Origin: Streptomyces sp. APSN-46.1
Lineage (GTDB): Bacteria > Actinomycetota > Actinomycetes > Streptomycetales > Streptomycetaceae
Assembly: GCF_022815725.1 (NCBI RefSeq)
Contig: NZ_JALGRF010000002.1
Coordinates: 868,001 to 932,000, forward strand
Length of the DNA stretch: 64,000 nt
Reading direction: 5' to 3'
Made by a program: the position numbers and the translations under genes
The notes under the pieces: model-generated
What the model was told of the DNA's origin: nothing
Seen by the model: only the letters and a program-made list of their open reading frames with translations
Databases searched by the model: none
In this document: one piece after another, positions 1-7,250 of the stretch
How positions within the stretch are numbered: position 1 is the stretch's first letter
Layout of the letters: the number at the start of each line of letters is the position of its first letter

Positions 1-133
1 GCTCCTCCCGGCGCAGCCCGGGCACCCGGCGGTGCCGCCCGTAGTCCGGCAGGCCCACGTCCTCGGGGCGCAGCCGTGCGCGGCGGGAACGGAGGAACTC
101 GCCCAGTTCGGCTCGCTGATCAAGCTGGTCCAT
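1..133 (-). CDS. XRE-family regulator, N-terminal fragment (MmyB type)
   Basis: Only the first 44 codons lie in the window; the gene runs leftward off the edge. The start is ATG at 131-133 on the minus strand. The visible protein begins [20 protein letters not shown] and continues with a proline/glycine-rich stretch ending in PGLRREE. This is the usual opening of Streptomyces helix-turn-helix regulators that carry a C-terminal MmyB ligand-binding domain. It is divergent from the alcohol dehydrogenase at 355, an arrangement I know from other actinomycetes, so it may regulate that enzyme. The MmyB domain itself is not visible, so that part is inference. Confidence 0.75.
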   Translation of the reverse strand, partial: MDQLDQRAELGEFLRSRRARLRPEDVGLPDYGRHRRVPGLRREE

Positions 134-354
134 GGCCCGATTATCCCAGGTCGGGGGGCGCGGCCGGTGGCCTGTTCCTGACCCCGTCAGTGGTAGGCAC
201 GGCAGACGTAGGCACGACAGGGGCCTGGGCGGGCCGTACCGGACCGGGCATCGTTCCCTCTGCCGCAGCACACCACCGCGGCCCACGCAGCAACGTCATT
301 CAGCCATCCCCTCCATCCTCTCCAGCTTCCCCATCCTCTCCAGGGAGTAGTCCC

Positions 355-1404
355 ATGTCCGTTGTCACCCAGGTCCCCGCCTACGCCGCCCCCGCCCGCA
401 AGGCCCCGCTGGAGCGCACCACCGTGCCGCGCCGGCCGGTCGGCGCGCACGACGTCCTCATCGACATCAAGTACGCCGGAATCTGCCACTCGGACATCCA
501 CCAGGTCCGCGACGGCTGGGGCGAGGGTATCTACCCCATGGTCCCGGGGCACGAGATCGCCGGTGTCGTCGCCGAAGTCGGCGCGGAGGTAACGAAGTTC
601 GCGGTCGGCGACCGGGTGGGCGTCGGCTGCATCGTGGACACCTGCCGCGCGTGCGAGTACTGCCTGCGCGGCCAGGAGCAGTACTGCGTCCGGGGAATCA
701 CCGGGACGTACAACGCCATCGACAAGAACGGCGAGCCCACGTACGGCGGTTACTCCTCGCACATCGTCGTCGACGAGAACTACACCGTGCGCGTCCCCGA
801 CGGCCTCGCCCTCGACGTCGCCGCCCCGCTGCTGTGCGCGGGCATCACCCTCTACTCGCCGCTGAAGCACTGGCAGGCGGGCCCGGGCAAGAAGGTCGCG
901 ATCGTCGGCCTCGGCGGCCTGGGCCACATGGGAGTCAAGATCGCGCACGCCCTGGGCGCGGAGGTCACCGTACTGTCGCAGTCCCTGCGCAAGAAGGAGG
1001 ACGGCCTGAAGCTGGGCGCCTCGCACTACTACGCCACGAGCGACGAGACCACCTTCGAGGAACTGGCCGGCAGCTTCGACCTGATCCTGTCGACGGTCTC
1101 GGCGCCGCTCGGCCTCGACGCGTACCTCGGCCTGCTGAAGGTGGACGGCGCGCTGGTGAACGTCGGCGCCCCGGAGGAGCCGGTCGCGCTGAACCTGTTC
1201 TCCGTCATCGGCGGCCGCAAGACCCTCGCGGGCTCGATGATCGGCGGGATCGCCGAGACCCAGGAGATGCTGGACTTCTGCGCCGAACACGGCCTCGGCT
1301 CGGAGATCGAACTGATCCGCGCCGACGAAATCAACGAGGCGTACGAGCGCGTCCTGGCAAGCGACGTCCGCTACCGCTTCGTCATCGACGCGTCCACGAT
1401 CTGA
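355..1404 (+). CDS. zinc-dependent NAD(P)-linked alcohol dehydrogenase
   Basis: A 349-residue medium-chain alcohol dehydrogenase of the cinnamyl-alcohol/YahK type, which interconverts aldehydes and primary alcohols. Catalytic zinc ligands are visible as Cys44 (GICHSD) and His66 (GHE). The four structural-zinc cysteines are Cys97, Cys100, Cys103 and Cys111. A Rossmann glycine motif GLGGLG lies at about 185-190. I chose ATG at 355 because an AGGGAG ribosome site lies eight bases upstream; longer frames starting at 76 lack family similarity. It is divergent from an XRE/MmyB regulator. The physiological substrate cannot be read from sequence. Confidence 0.93.
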   Translation: MSVVTQVPAYAAPARKAPLERTTVPRRPVGAHDVLIDIKYAGICHSDIHQVRDGWGEGIYPMVPGHEIAGVVAEVGAEVTKFAVGDRVGVGCIVDTCRACEYCLRGQEQYCVRGITGTYNAIDKNGEPTYGGYSSHIVVDENYTVRVPDGLALDVAAPLLCAGITLYSPLKHWQAGPGKKVAIVGLGGLGHMGVKIAHALGAEVTVLSQSLRKKEDGLKLGASHYYATSDETTFEELAGSFDLILSTVSAPLGLDAYLGLLKVDGALVNVGAPEEPVALNLFSVIGGRKTLAGSMIGGIAETQEMLDFCAEHGLGSEIELIRADEINEAYERVLASDVRYRFVIDASTI

Positions 1405-1660
1405 CGGCGCACGGACGCCGCGCCCGCAGTGCGGCCGAACTGATGACCCTCTCGTCCGCCCTTCAATCGGACGGCATCCAACTCGAACTCCTCTCCGGAC
1501 CCCTCCAGGGCGTCTACGACCCCAACGGGCTGGTGCGCTGGAAGGGCTGGATGCTGCGGCCCGCAAGGGGAACGTCGGTGGGCGTCCGTCCGTAGTCGAT
1601 GACGACAAGCTCGCTGCGGCCCGCGCCCGGTACGCCAAGGGAGAGAGCGGCACGGCCGTT
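1405..1660 (+). pseudogene. serine resolvase/invertase relic with internal deletion
   Basis: Two pieces in different frames match the middle and end of a small serine recombinase. The first (about 1405-1529) reads AAELMTLSSALQSDGIQLEL and then GPLQGVYDPNG. The second (about 1538-1637) reads LEGLDAAARKGNVGGRPSVV followed by DDDKLAAARARYAKGES, the linker before the DNA-binding helix-turn-helix. The roughly 25 residues expected between PNG and LEG are missing, so the join is a deletion. The N-terminal catalytic serine region and the end of the HTH are also gone. This is what remains of a Tn3-like resolvase or site-specific recombinase and cannot be functional. Confidence 0.75.
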
Positions 1661-1668
1661 GTGCCGGC

Positions 1669-2133
1669 CTATCGAATGGGACAGGGCAGGTCGGTTCCGG
1701 TGTGGTTGGGGGAGCACGTCACGAGCGCAATCGAGTGGAAGAGCGTGCCCTTAAGGTAGTGGCCGAGGGACACGTCTCCACCCCATGTCAGCCGCTCCAC
1801 GGCGGCCTTCGCCATAAGCATCAGACGGGTTGCGTACCGCTCCTGCTCGCTGGAGAAGCGAGATGCGGCCTCTGCGAGCTCAAGACCCAGCCACTCCCCG
1901 GCCTCTTTCGGTTCCTGCCACGTGCCCCGGACCATCGACGCCGGTTTCATCAGCCAGTGTGCTGTCTGAAGCGGTGGCACGTCCGTCGTGGGAAACTCCG
2001 CCACCGCCGAGCGGTACCGCTCGATCACATCCGGTGGGCTGCCTGCCGTTGGCGGAGCACCCGGCGGTCGCCGCACGCTCTCCTTGTCGAACGACTTCTT
2101 CTCGCCCAGCCAGGCATACCCGTGGATGTGCAC
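1669..2133 (-). CDS. hypothetical protein, 154 aa
   Basis: GTG start at 2133 with a GGAG ribosome site about seven bases upstream (minus strand). I do not recognise a domain. The protein is soluble, with no signal peptide or membrane segment, and has a helical C-terminal half rich in Ala, Leu and Glu (LGLELAEAASRFSSEQERYA). It lies downstream of the DUF397/XRE/DUF6879 group on the same strand but behind a terminator-like hairpin, so it may be separately transcribed. Codon use fits a real gene. Confidence 0.6.
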   Translation of the reverse strand: MHIHGYAWLGEKKSFDKESVRRPPGAPPTAGSPPDVIERYRSAVAEFPTTDVPPLQTAHWLMKPASMVRGTWQEPKEAGEWLGLELAEAASRFSSEQERYATRLMLMAKAAVERLTWGGDVSLGHYLKGTLFHSIALVTCSPNHTGTDLPCPIR

Positions 2134-2158
2134 TACGTGCTCCGTTCCTGGGGAAGGC

Positions 2159-2194
2159 GACGGCCCCGCCCGTTGGCATGTGGGCGAGGCCGTC
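2159..2194 (-). terminator. hairpin downstream of the DUF397 gene
   Basis: Arms GACGGCC (2159-2165) and GGCCGTC (2188-2194), with an inner stem CGCCC (2167-2171)/GGGCG (2182-2186). It sits 20 bases past the DUF397 stop and 26 bases before the start of the next leftward gene, as expected for a terminator. Confidence 0.55.
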
Positions 2195-2214
2195 AGTGAG
2201 GGGTGATCAGGGCG

Positions 2215-2439
2215 TCAGGCGGAGAGCCCGAACCGCGCGGGGTCGATGCCGGCCGCGTCCAGCTCGGCCGTGGTGAAGCGCAGCGGCTCGGCAGCCGGCC
2301 GCTTGCTGTCACCCAGGGCCCACGAGTCCGGGCCGATCTTGGAGAGGATCACGCACGCCTCGCCGTCCGGGTGCGTGTTGCCTCCACACGCCTTGCTGAA
2401 GTGGGTTCCGGTGATGTCGAGGCTGTACAGGTCGGTCAT
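2215..2439 (-). CDS. DUF397 small protein
   Basis: A 74-residue protein with the DUF397 signature: a central Cys-containing core (EACVILSKIGPDSWALGDSK) followed by an F-T-x-x-E-L helix (LRFTTAELDAAGI). The usual short FxKSSYS opening is replaced by FSKACGGN. DUF397 genes in Streptomyces sit next to XRE/DUF5753 regulators (WhiJ/AbaA-type clusters) and are thought to act with them in developmental or antibiotic control. Here the regulator lies about 200 bases upstream on the same strand. An AGGAGG ribosome site precedes ATG 2439. Confidence 0.85.
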   Translation of the reverse strand: MTDLYSLDITGTHFSKACGGNTHPDGEACVILSKIGPDSWALGDSKRPAAEPLRFTTAELDAAGIDPARFGLSA

Positions 2440-2454
2440 CTGGTCCTCCTTGAT

Positions 2455-2580
2455 TCAGATGGGAAGGGCACCGCTGTCCCGCTCGCGGTGTGTCCGGGTG
2501 CCTCGTAACGCAGGTGCAGGGGGTGTACGAGGAAAGGACAGCTGAACCGGCGGGTCCATCGTGGTCGTGGGGCTGCTCAC
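2455..2580 (-). CDS. possible 41-aa peptide gene in the WhiJ-like cluster
   Basis: A short frame between the XRE regulator and the DUF397 gene. It starts at GTG 2580 behind a good GGAGGG ribosome site and ends 15 bases before the DUF397 ATG. The predicted peptide begins MSSPTTTMDPPVQLSFPRTP and is rich in Pro, Thr and Arg. I recognise no family. Spacing and ribosome site support translation, but composition and length do not exclude chance. Confidence 0.3.
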   Translation of the reverse strand: MSSPTTTMDPPVQLSFPRTPPAPALRGTRTHRERDSGALPI

Positions 2581-2639
2581 TGGGATTCCCTCCCTCGGGT
2601 GTCGGCACCGTTGATGCTTCACCCGGTGAGCAGCTCGTT

Positions 2640-3473
2640 CTAGGACCTTTCCTGTTGGGGCAAGAATCCGTCCCGGATGCCCTCGACCAGGGTTCTCATG
2701 GCGTCGCCGTAGAGAGCCACCGCGGCGAACCGTTCGAAGGTGTCGAGGTAGAGCTGGACGTCCTTCGGGTCGCGGGTGGTGACCTCGGAGTGGAACGTTT
2801 CCACGATGACGAGCCGGTCGTCGTGCAGGCTGAAGCAGGTCATGGGGAAGTCGGGCATCCGGCGGTCGGACGGCACGACACCCAGCGAGACGTTGGGCAG
2901 ACGGGACACGGACACGAGGCGGTCCAGCTGAAGCGCCGTGATCACGGGCTCGCTGACGCGCCACCGGAGTACGTGTTCGCAGATCAGGAACCGGAACGAT
3001 CGGCCTGGCTCGTACAGGACCGATTGCCGTTCGAGGCGGGCAGCCACGGTCTTGGCTCTGGTCTCCTGTGGCAAGGCCGGAGGCAGGGAGAAGACTGCGG
3101 AGGCGTACTCAGGAGTCTGGAGGAGTCCGGGGACGAGCTGGCCCTGGAAGAGCCTGAGCACGGTGGTGCCGGCCTCGATGGCCCGGATGGTCTTCTGGTG
3201 CTTCCACGGGCCCATGCGGCGCAGCAGGCGCCAAGCGGTGGCCTCGGTGGCTTCAGCGCGGGCTGCCGCCAGAAACTCTTCCTTCACCTCCTGGCCCACG
3301 CCTATAGCGGTGAGGACCAGGTCCACGTCCTGGACGGTCGGCCGCACCTTGCCGGTCTCGATCTTCGACAGCTTCCCGGCAGACATGGAAGCCCTGCGGG
3401 CCACCGAGTCACCCGTGAGTCCGGATGCGTCGCGCAGCGCCCGCAGGGCATTCCCGATCGAGTCGGCGGTCAG
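2640..3473 (-). CDS. XRE-family HTH regulator with DUF5753
   Basis: A 277-residue WhiJ-type regulator. Residues about 1-70 form an XRE helix-turn-helix (NALRALRDASGLTGDSVARR, then MSAGKLSKIETGK). The remainder is a DUF5753 ligand or partner domain (LRLFQGQLVPGLLQTPEYAS, FLICEHVLR, LPNVSLGVVP). The annotatable ATG/GTG starts (3404) would delete the first HTH helix. The open frame reaches back to CTG at 3471-3473, which overlaps the TGA of the upstream DUF6879 gene as CTGA. I therefore propose a CTG start coupled to that stop. It probably works with the neighbouring DUF6879 and DUF397 proteins. Confidence 0.85.
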   Translation of the reverse strand: MTADSIGNALRALRDASGLTGDSVARRASMSAGKLSKIETGKVRPTVQDVDLVLTAIGVGQEVKEEFLAAARAEATEATAWRLLRRMGPWKHQKTIRAIEAGTTVLRLFQGQLVPGLLQTPEYASAVFSLPPALPQETRAKTVAARLERQSVLYEPGRSFRFLICEHVLRWRVSEPVITALQLDRLVSVSRLPNVSLGVVPSDRRMPDFPMTCFSLHDDRLVIVETFHSEVTTRDPKDVQLYLDTFERFAAVALYGDAMRTLVEGIRDGFLPQQERS

Positions 3474-3979
3474 TGGTGCCGCTCCCAGTACTCCGCGAAC
3501 GGCACGGCTTCGGTCAGGGCCCTGTCCCGGTAGTTCTGATACTCAGCAAGCTTGTGGTCAGGGAGCAGTTCGGCGCCGATGAACGCACCTTCGGGTGTGT
3601 AGTGCATCCGGTACACGTCATGGTCGTCGAACAACCAGAAGTCGTGATCAGGCAGGTTGGTCACGTCCCGCTCAGCCTGGTCGACGATGCCGATGGTCTC
3701 GCCGGCCGTGATGTTGCCCGGATAGGCGGCCAGTTCGTACCGCAGGTAGTCGGTCAGCGGAGACCTCAGCACATGGACGCGCGAGACCTGCTTTCCCTGG
3801 TCGGTCATCGACCGCACCCACGGGTTGTCGTCCCAGTCAGGGCCCATGTCCCCGCCAGCCACGAAGCGCTCGAACTCCTCACGCTCGTCCTCGATGTCGT
3901 AGATGGCGAGCGTCTCCAGCCGGAAGGCGGTCCGCTCGAAGGTTTCGAAGAGTTGGCCGAACTCCTCACCGCTGAGCAC
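3470..3979 (-). CDS. DUF6879 family protein
   Basis: About 170 residues. The core (LSGEEFGQLFETFERTAFRL, later HDFWLFDDHDVYRMHY and WERHH at the end) matches the actinobacterial DUF6879 family, which is typically encoded beside XRE/DUF397 genes. I placed the start at GTG 3979 because GGGAGT lies about seven bases upstream and family members start just before LSGEEF; a longer frame reaches 4027. The stop overlaps the CTG start of the XRE gene. The molecular function is unknown; the context suggests a regulator partner. Confidence 0.8.
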   Translation of the reverse strand: MLSGEEFGQLFETFERTAFRLETLAIYDIEDEREEFERFVAGGDMGPDWDDNPWVRSMTDQGKQVSRVHVLRSPLTDYLRYELAAYPGNITAGETIGIVDQAERDVTNLPDHDFWLFDDHDVYRMHYTPEGAFIGAELLPDHKLAEYQNYRDRALTEAVPFAEYWERHH

Positions 3980-4210
3980 GGAAGTACTCCCGTGGCCCAC
4001 AGCGTGGGGCACGTTCCGTTCCTGCACTCCGGGTCACCGGACAGCTTCCGCAGCATCCTTGCCCCCACATGTCGGTGTACGCCTGTCGCGTTCGATGCTC
4101 CCGAGCCGGTCGCGCCGAGGTCAAGCGCTGATCCTTTCCAGAACAGGAAAGCAGCCTTCTCAGCTGGAATCGGGATGCGTTGGGACGTACGCGGCGGCTA
4201 CAACGGCAGC

Positions 4211-4780
4211 ATGACCGTCTTCCTGTGTGCCAAATGCGGCGGCAGTCTTACGCCAGACCTGACGCTGCTGGGTGTCGTTCCCTCAGTGCCCGACGACGAA
4301 GAACGGGACAAGGAGAGTCGGCTGGTGCCGGCCACACTGCCGCAGGGGCACTACGCGATCGAGACCGAACCATGGGGTGCTCCGTACGTGCCGCATCCGG
4401 ACCAGGAAGCCGGCGGGCCTGCGCAGCCGCGTGGGCCTTGGCGGTGTCATGAAGGGGTGGTAATGGTCTCGGCCGGGCCGCGCAGCAATATCGTGATCCA
4501 CCCCGAGGACGCGCCTGACCTCCAGCCGTTGCCAGACTGGGAGAACAGCGGCGGATGCTGCGGTCCGTCCGGCGACGGCGGACTCAACCGGGCCTGCCCC
4601 TGTGGCGCCCGGGTTGCCACGCTTGCCGCAGACTGCTTCGGCCCGTACGAGCTCCACCTGGACGCGAAGCGGGTCTGCGGCTACGACCCGTCCTGCATCA
4701 GTACCCCGAGGGGTGTGCGGACAGCCAGGCGGTGTGCCGGGCGCGCAGGCGGTCGCGTTCCTCGGGGGTGGGGAGGATGA
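4211..4780 (+). CDS. hypothetical zinc-ribbon-like protein
   Basis: ATG 4211 gives 189 residues. The N-terminus MTVFLCAKCGGSLTPDLTLL has a CxxC pair, and a second cysteine-rich stretch (GGCCGPSGDGG, ACPCGARVATLAADC, RVCGYDPSC) follows at about 115-160, so metal binding is likely. The last 25-30 residues run into the convergent DUF3885-like gene (end 4698) and look like read-through, so the functional product may effectively end near YDPSC. I recognise it only as a Streptomyces conserved hypothetical. It is divergent from the DUF6879/XRE group. Confidence 0.65.
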   Translation: MTVFLCAKCGGSLTPDLTLLGVVPSVPDDEERDKESRLVPATLPQGHYAIETEPWGAPYVPHPDQEAGGPAQPRGPWRCHEGVVMVSAGPRSNIVIHPEDAPDLQPLPDWENSGGCCGPSGDGGLNRACPCGARVATLAADCFGPYELHLDAKRVCGYDPSCISTPRGVRTARRCAGRAGGRVPRGWGG

Positions 4781-5306
4781 CGTCGGCGCCGCCGTCGTAC
4801 GGGTGGTGGATCCGGGTGAGGTCCGGGTTCGTCACGAACACCCCGGACACGGCGTCGTCCGCGACCGCGCGGAGCAGGGGGTCGAGGCAGCCGCGTACCC
4901 AGGGACGCCGGTCGGCGTAGAAGTACCAGGGGTTGTCCGGATCCGGATCGGACGCGTCGTCCAGGGTGGTCCAGAGGGTGCCCGCCGGGTGGAGGGCGTT
5001 GCGGAGCACAGTCCACTCCGGAGGCTCGGCAGCCGAGTCGGCCGGGTTGCTCCAGTCGATGGTCACCACGTACACCTCGCCGCCCGCGAAGAGTTCGTCG
5101 AGGACCGTGTTGTACCGGTCGAGAAGAACCGCGTACTCGGCCTCGTCCTCCGGGTAGCGTTTCGACTCCGGCAGGCTGTGGAAGCGCACCCAGCGGCCCC
5201 CGTACACCGTCTTCAGCTCCCACGGCAGCATCGGCCCGGCAGGCCTGTGGGCTTGCCAGAGCCGGGTCAGGTGCTGGTGCGCGGGGTCGGCGAGCGGGGC
5301 GGTCAC
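4698..5306 (-). CDS. DUF3885-like domain protein
   Basis: A 202-residue soluble protein with the pattern [20 protein letters not shown] and later [10 protein letters not shown], resembling DUF3885 proteins of unknown role. The GTG start at 5306 overlaps the TGA of msrA (GTGA), so the two genes are translationally coupled. The C-terminal part ([37 protein letters not shown]) looks like a small effector or immunity-type fold, but nothing proves that. It is convergent with the zinc-ribbon gene, with an 83-base overlap. Confidence 0.7.
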   Translation of the reverse strand: MTAPLADPAHQHLTRLWQAHRPAGPMLPWELKTVYGGRWVRFHSLPESKRYPEDEAEYAVLLDRYNTVLDELFAGGEVYVVTIDWSNPADSAAEPPEWTVLRNALHPAGTLWTTLDDASDPDPDNPWYFYADRRPWVRGCLDPLLRAVADDAVSGVFVTNPDLTRIHHPYDGGADVILPTPEERDRLRARHTAWLSAHPSGY

Positions 5307-5971
5307 TCTCCGGGCGCCTGGGCGACGCCGATGGGGCAGGAGACGCCCGTGCCGCCGATGCCGCAGTAGCCTGCGGGGTTTTTGTCGAGGTACTGCTGGT
5401 GGTGGGGTTCCGCCGGCCAGAAGGGGCGGTCTGCGGCCGGGAGGACGGCCGTGGTGATGTCGCCGTAGCCCGAGGCCGTGAGGACGCGCTGGTAGGCCGT
5501 GCGGGAGGATTCGGCTTCCGTCTGCTGGGCGGGGGAGTGGGTGTAGACCGCCGAGCGGTACTGGGTGCCGACGTCGTTGCCCTGGCGGAAGCCCTGGGTG
5601 GGGTCGTGCGACTCCCAGAAGAGCTTGAGGAGCGCCGCGTAGGAGACGAGGGACGGGTCGAAGACCACGCGGACGACCTCGGTGTGGCCGGTCAGCCCCG
5701 AGCAGACCTCCTCGTACGTCGGGTTCTCGGTGTGGCCGCCCTGGTAGCCGGCCAGCGTCGTCCACACCCCCGGGGTCTGCCAGAACTTGCGCTCCGCGCC
5801 CCAGAAACAGCCCAGCCCGAAGTCCGCGACCTCCAGGTGCGCGGGGTACGGGCCCGCCAGGGGGTTCCCCAGGACGGTGTGCGCGGGCGGGAGGCTGAAC
5901 AGGGGGGTCGTGCGGCCCGGCAGGGCCTCCTCGCGGGTGGGGAGCTCGGGCGTGCGGCGGTACGAGAACAT
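5303..5971 (-). CDS. msrA: peptide methionine-(S)-S-oxide reductase
   Basis: A 222-residue MsrA, which reduces methionine-S-sulfoxide in proteins using thioredoxin. The catalytic motif GCFWGAE is at residues 54-60 with nucleophile Cys55. Other family marks are the GYQGGH segment, the [13 protein letters not shown] segment and the C-terminal [13 protein letters not shown], whose Cys may resolve the sulfenate. Length is normal for actinobacteria (N-terminal extension of about 45 residues). The stop overlaps the next gene. A 15-bp-stem hairpin just upstream insulates it from the protease operon. Confidence 0.96.
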   Translation of the reverse strand: MFSYRRTPELPTREEALPGRTTPLFSLPPAHTVLGNPLAGPYPAHLEVADFGLGCFWGAERKFWQTPGVWTTLAGYQGGHTENPTYEEVCSGLTGHTEVVRVVFDPSLVSYAALLKLFWESHDPTQGFRQGNDVGTQYRSAVYTHSPAQQTEAESSRTAYQRVLTASGYGDITTAVLPAADRPFWPAEPHHQQYLDKNPAGYCGIGGTGVSCPIGVAQAPGE

Positions 5972-6007
5972 GATTCATTCCCTCCTAGTGGTCTCCCCAT
6001 AACGGGC

Positions 6008-6057
6008 GACGGCGGTCCGGGATTCCCCGGGACTCCCCGGATTCCCGGACCGCCGTC
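6008..6057 (-). terminator. strong hairpin terminator of the protease operon
   Basis: A perfect 15-bp stem: GACGGCGGTCCGGGA (6008-6022) pairs with 6043-6057 around a 20-base loop. It lies 33 bases beyond the stop of the leftward gene at 6090 and ahead of msrA, so it probably ends that operon. Confidence 0.75.
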
Positions 6058-6089
6058 CCGTCCGTCCGCCCGGGCGGACGGACGGTCGG

Positions 6090-7250
6090 TCAGCCCTGCG
6101 CGGTGACCCGTACCGCCCAGTCCCGCGCGTACAGGTACCGGGACTTCGGCGTGCCCGAGTACGTCCACGGCTGCGCGCCGATGTACCCGTCGACGTGGCG
6201 GAACTGCTCGACCGCCTCCGCGTCCCGGTCCTGCCAGAACAGCAGGTACGCCAGCATGTGCCGCACCCACACCGCCCGCGGGTCGTCCGCGTCGGCCGCG
6301 GCCAGGTCCTCCAGCGCCGCGTCCACCGCCGCGCGGATCTCCGGCGCCTTGTAGAACACCTCCGCCGACAGCTCCGGCTCGTGCGTGTCCTGCTCGAAGT
6401 ACGCGATCAGCGGGAGCAGCGACAGGAGCTCACCCGGCTCGCCGGACGCCGCCGACTCCCGGGCGAAGCCGAGCGCCAGCTCGTGCGAGCCGCGCCACTT
6501 CTCGCACCAGTACTGCAGGGCGTTCGTGTGCGCGGAGAGCACCTTCGGGCCGCGCGCCACGATCTCCCCCCACAGCTTCTCGTACTCCTCGGGCTCGTAG
6601 CCCAGACCCAGCGCGATGGACTGCTCGACCATGTACGGGACCGGGTCCGCCGGGTCCGCCAGCCGCTGGGCCTCCCGCGCGCACACCCGCGCCTTCTCCA
6701 GCAGGTCGTGGAAGATCCGGAACTGCTCGGTGGTGGTGTGGCGGGCGCCCAGGTTGCCGCGCACGTTCCACGCCACGATCACCGCGGTGTCGGCGTTGAC
6801 CAGCGCCGCCGCGGGATGCGAGGGCTTCGCGGAGCGCCAGGCCAGCAGCCACCCGTCGTCCTCGGCGGCCACCTCGGCCAGCGCGCGGACGCGCTGCCAG
6901 CGCTCCTCCCAGTCCCGGCCGGCCGCCTTGACGTAGGCGGCGCCGACCTCCCAGTCCCCGTCGGCCAGGGCCGCCAGGACGGCCGTCCGCTCCGCCGGTA
7001 CGGGCGCCGCGTGGTCGGTGTCGAGGTCCGCTTCCGGTACGAAGCCCAGCGCGACCACCTCCGCCGCCTGGCGCGCCTTCTCGTCGGCCTCGGTGGCGGC
7101 GGTACGGGCCTCGGAGTCCGCGGTCCGCGCCTCCAGGTCCGCGATCTCGGCGGTCAGCCGCTTCGCCTTGCGGATGTAGTAGACGCCGCGCAGTACGTAC
7201 AGGGCGCCGGCGAGCAGCAGCACGCCGAGGATGATCAGGATGGTGATCAC
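6090..7250 (-). CDS. membrane-anchored protein of unknown function, 386 aa
   Basis: GTG 7250 overlaps the stop of the M48 protease (GTGA). The protein starts with one hydrophobic segment (ILIILGVLLLAGALYVL), then a short coiled coil (RLTAEIADLEARTADSEART), then a long alpha-helical soluble domain. The region near the end (FRHVDGYIGAQPWTYSG) and a mid-region (NALQYWCEKWRGSHELAL) match the neighbouring gene at 9276-10379, so the two are paralogues flanking the protease. The function is unknown. Coupling to an M48 protease suggests a membrane quality-control partner or substrate. Confidence 0.8.
   Translation of the reverse strand: MITILIILGVLLLAGALYVLRGVYYIRKAKRLTAEIADLEARTADSEARTAATEADEKARQAAEVVALGFVPEADLDTDHAAPVPAERTAVLAALADGDWEVGAAYVKAAGRDWEERWQRVRALAEVAAEDDGWLLAWRSAKPSHPAAALVNADTAVIVAWNVRGNLGARHTTTEQFRIFHDLLEKARVCAREAQRLADPADPVPYMVEQSIALGLGYEPEEYEKLWGEIVARGPKVLSAHTNALQYWCEKWRGSHELALGFARESAASGEPGELLSLLPLIAYFEQDTHEPELSAEVFYKAPEIRAAVDAALEDLAAADADDPRAVWVRHMLAYLLFWQDRDAEAVEQFRHVDGYIGAQPWTYSGTPKSRYLYARDWAVRVTAQG

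Noticed and set aside
1514..1717. Minus-strand 67-codon frame
   Set aside because: Overlaps the resolvase relic, which has clear family similarity on the plus strand.
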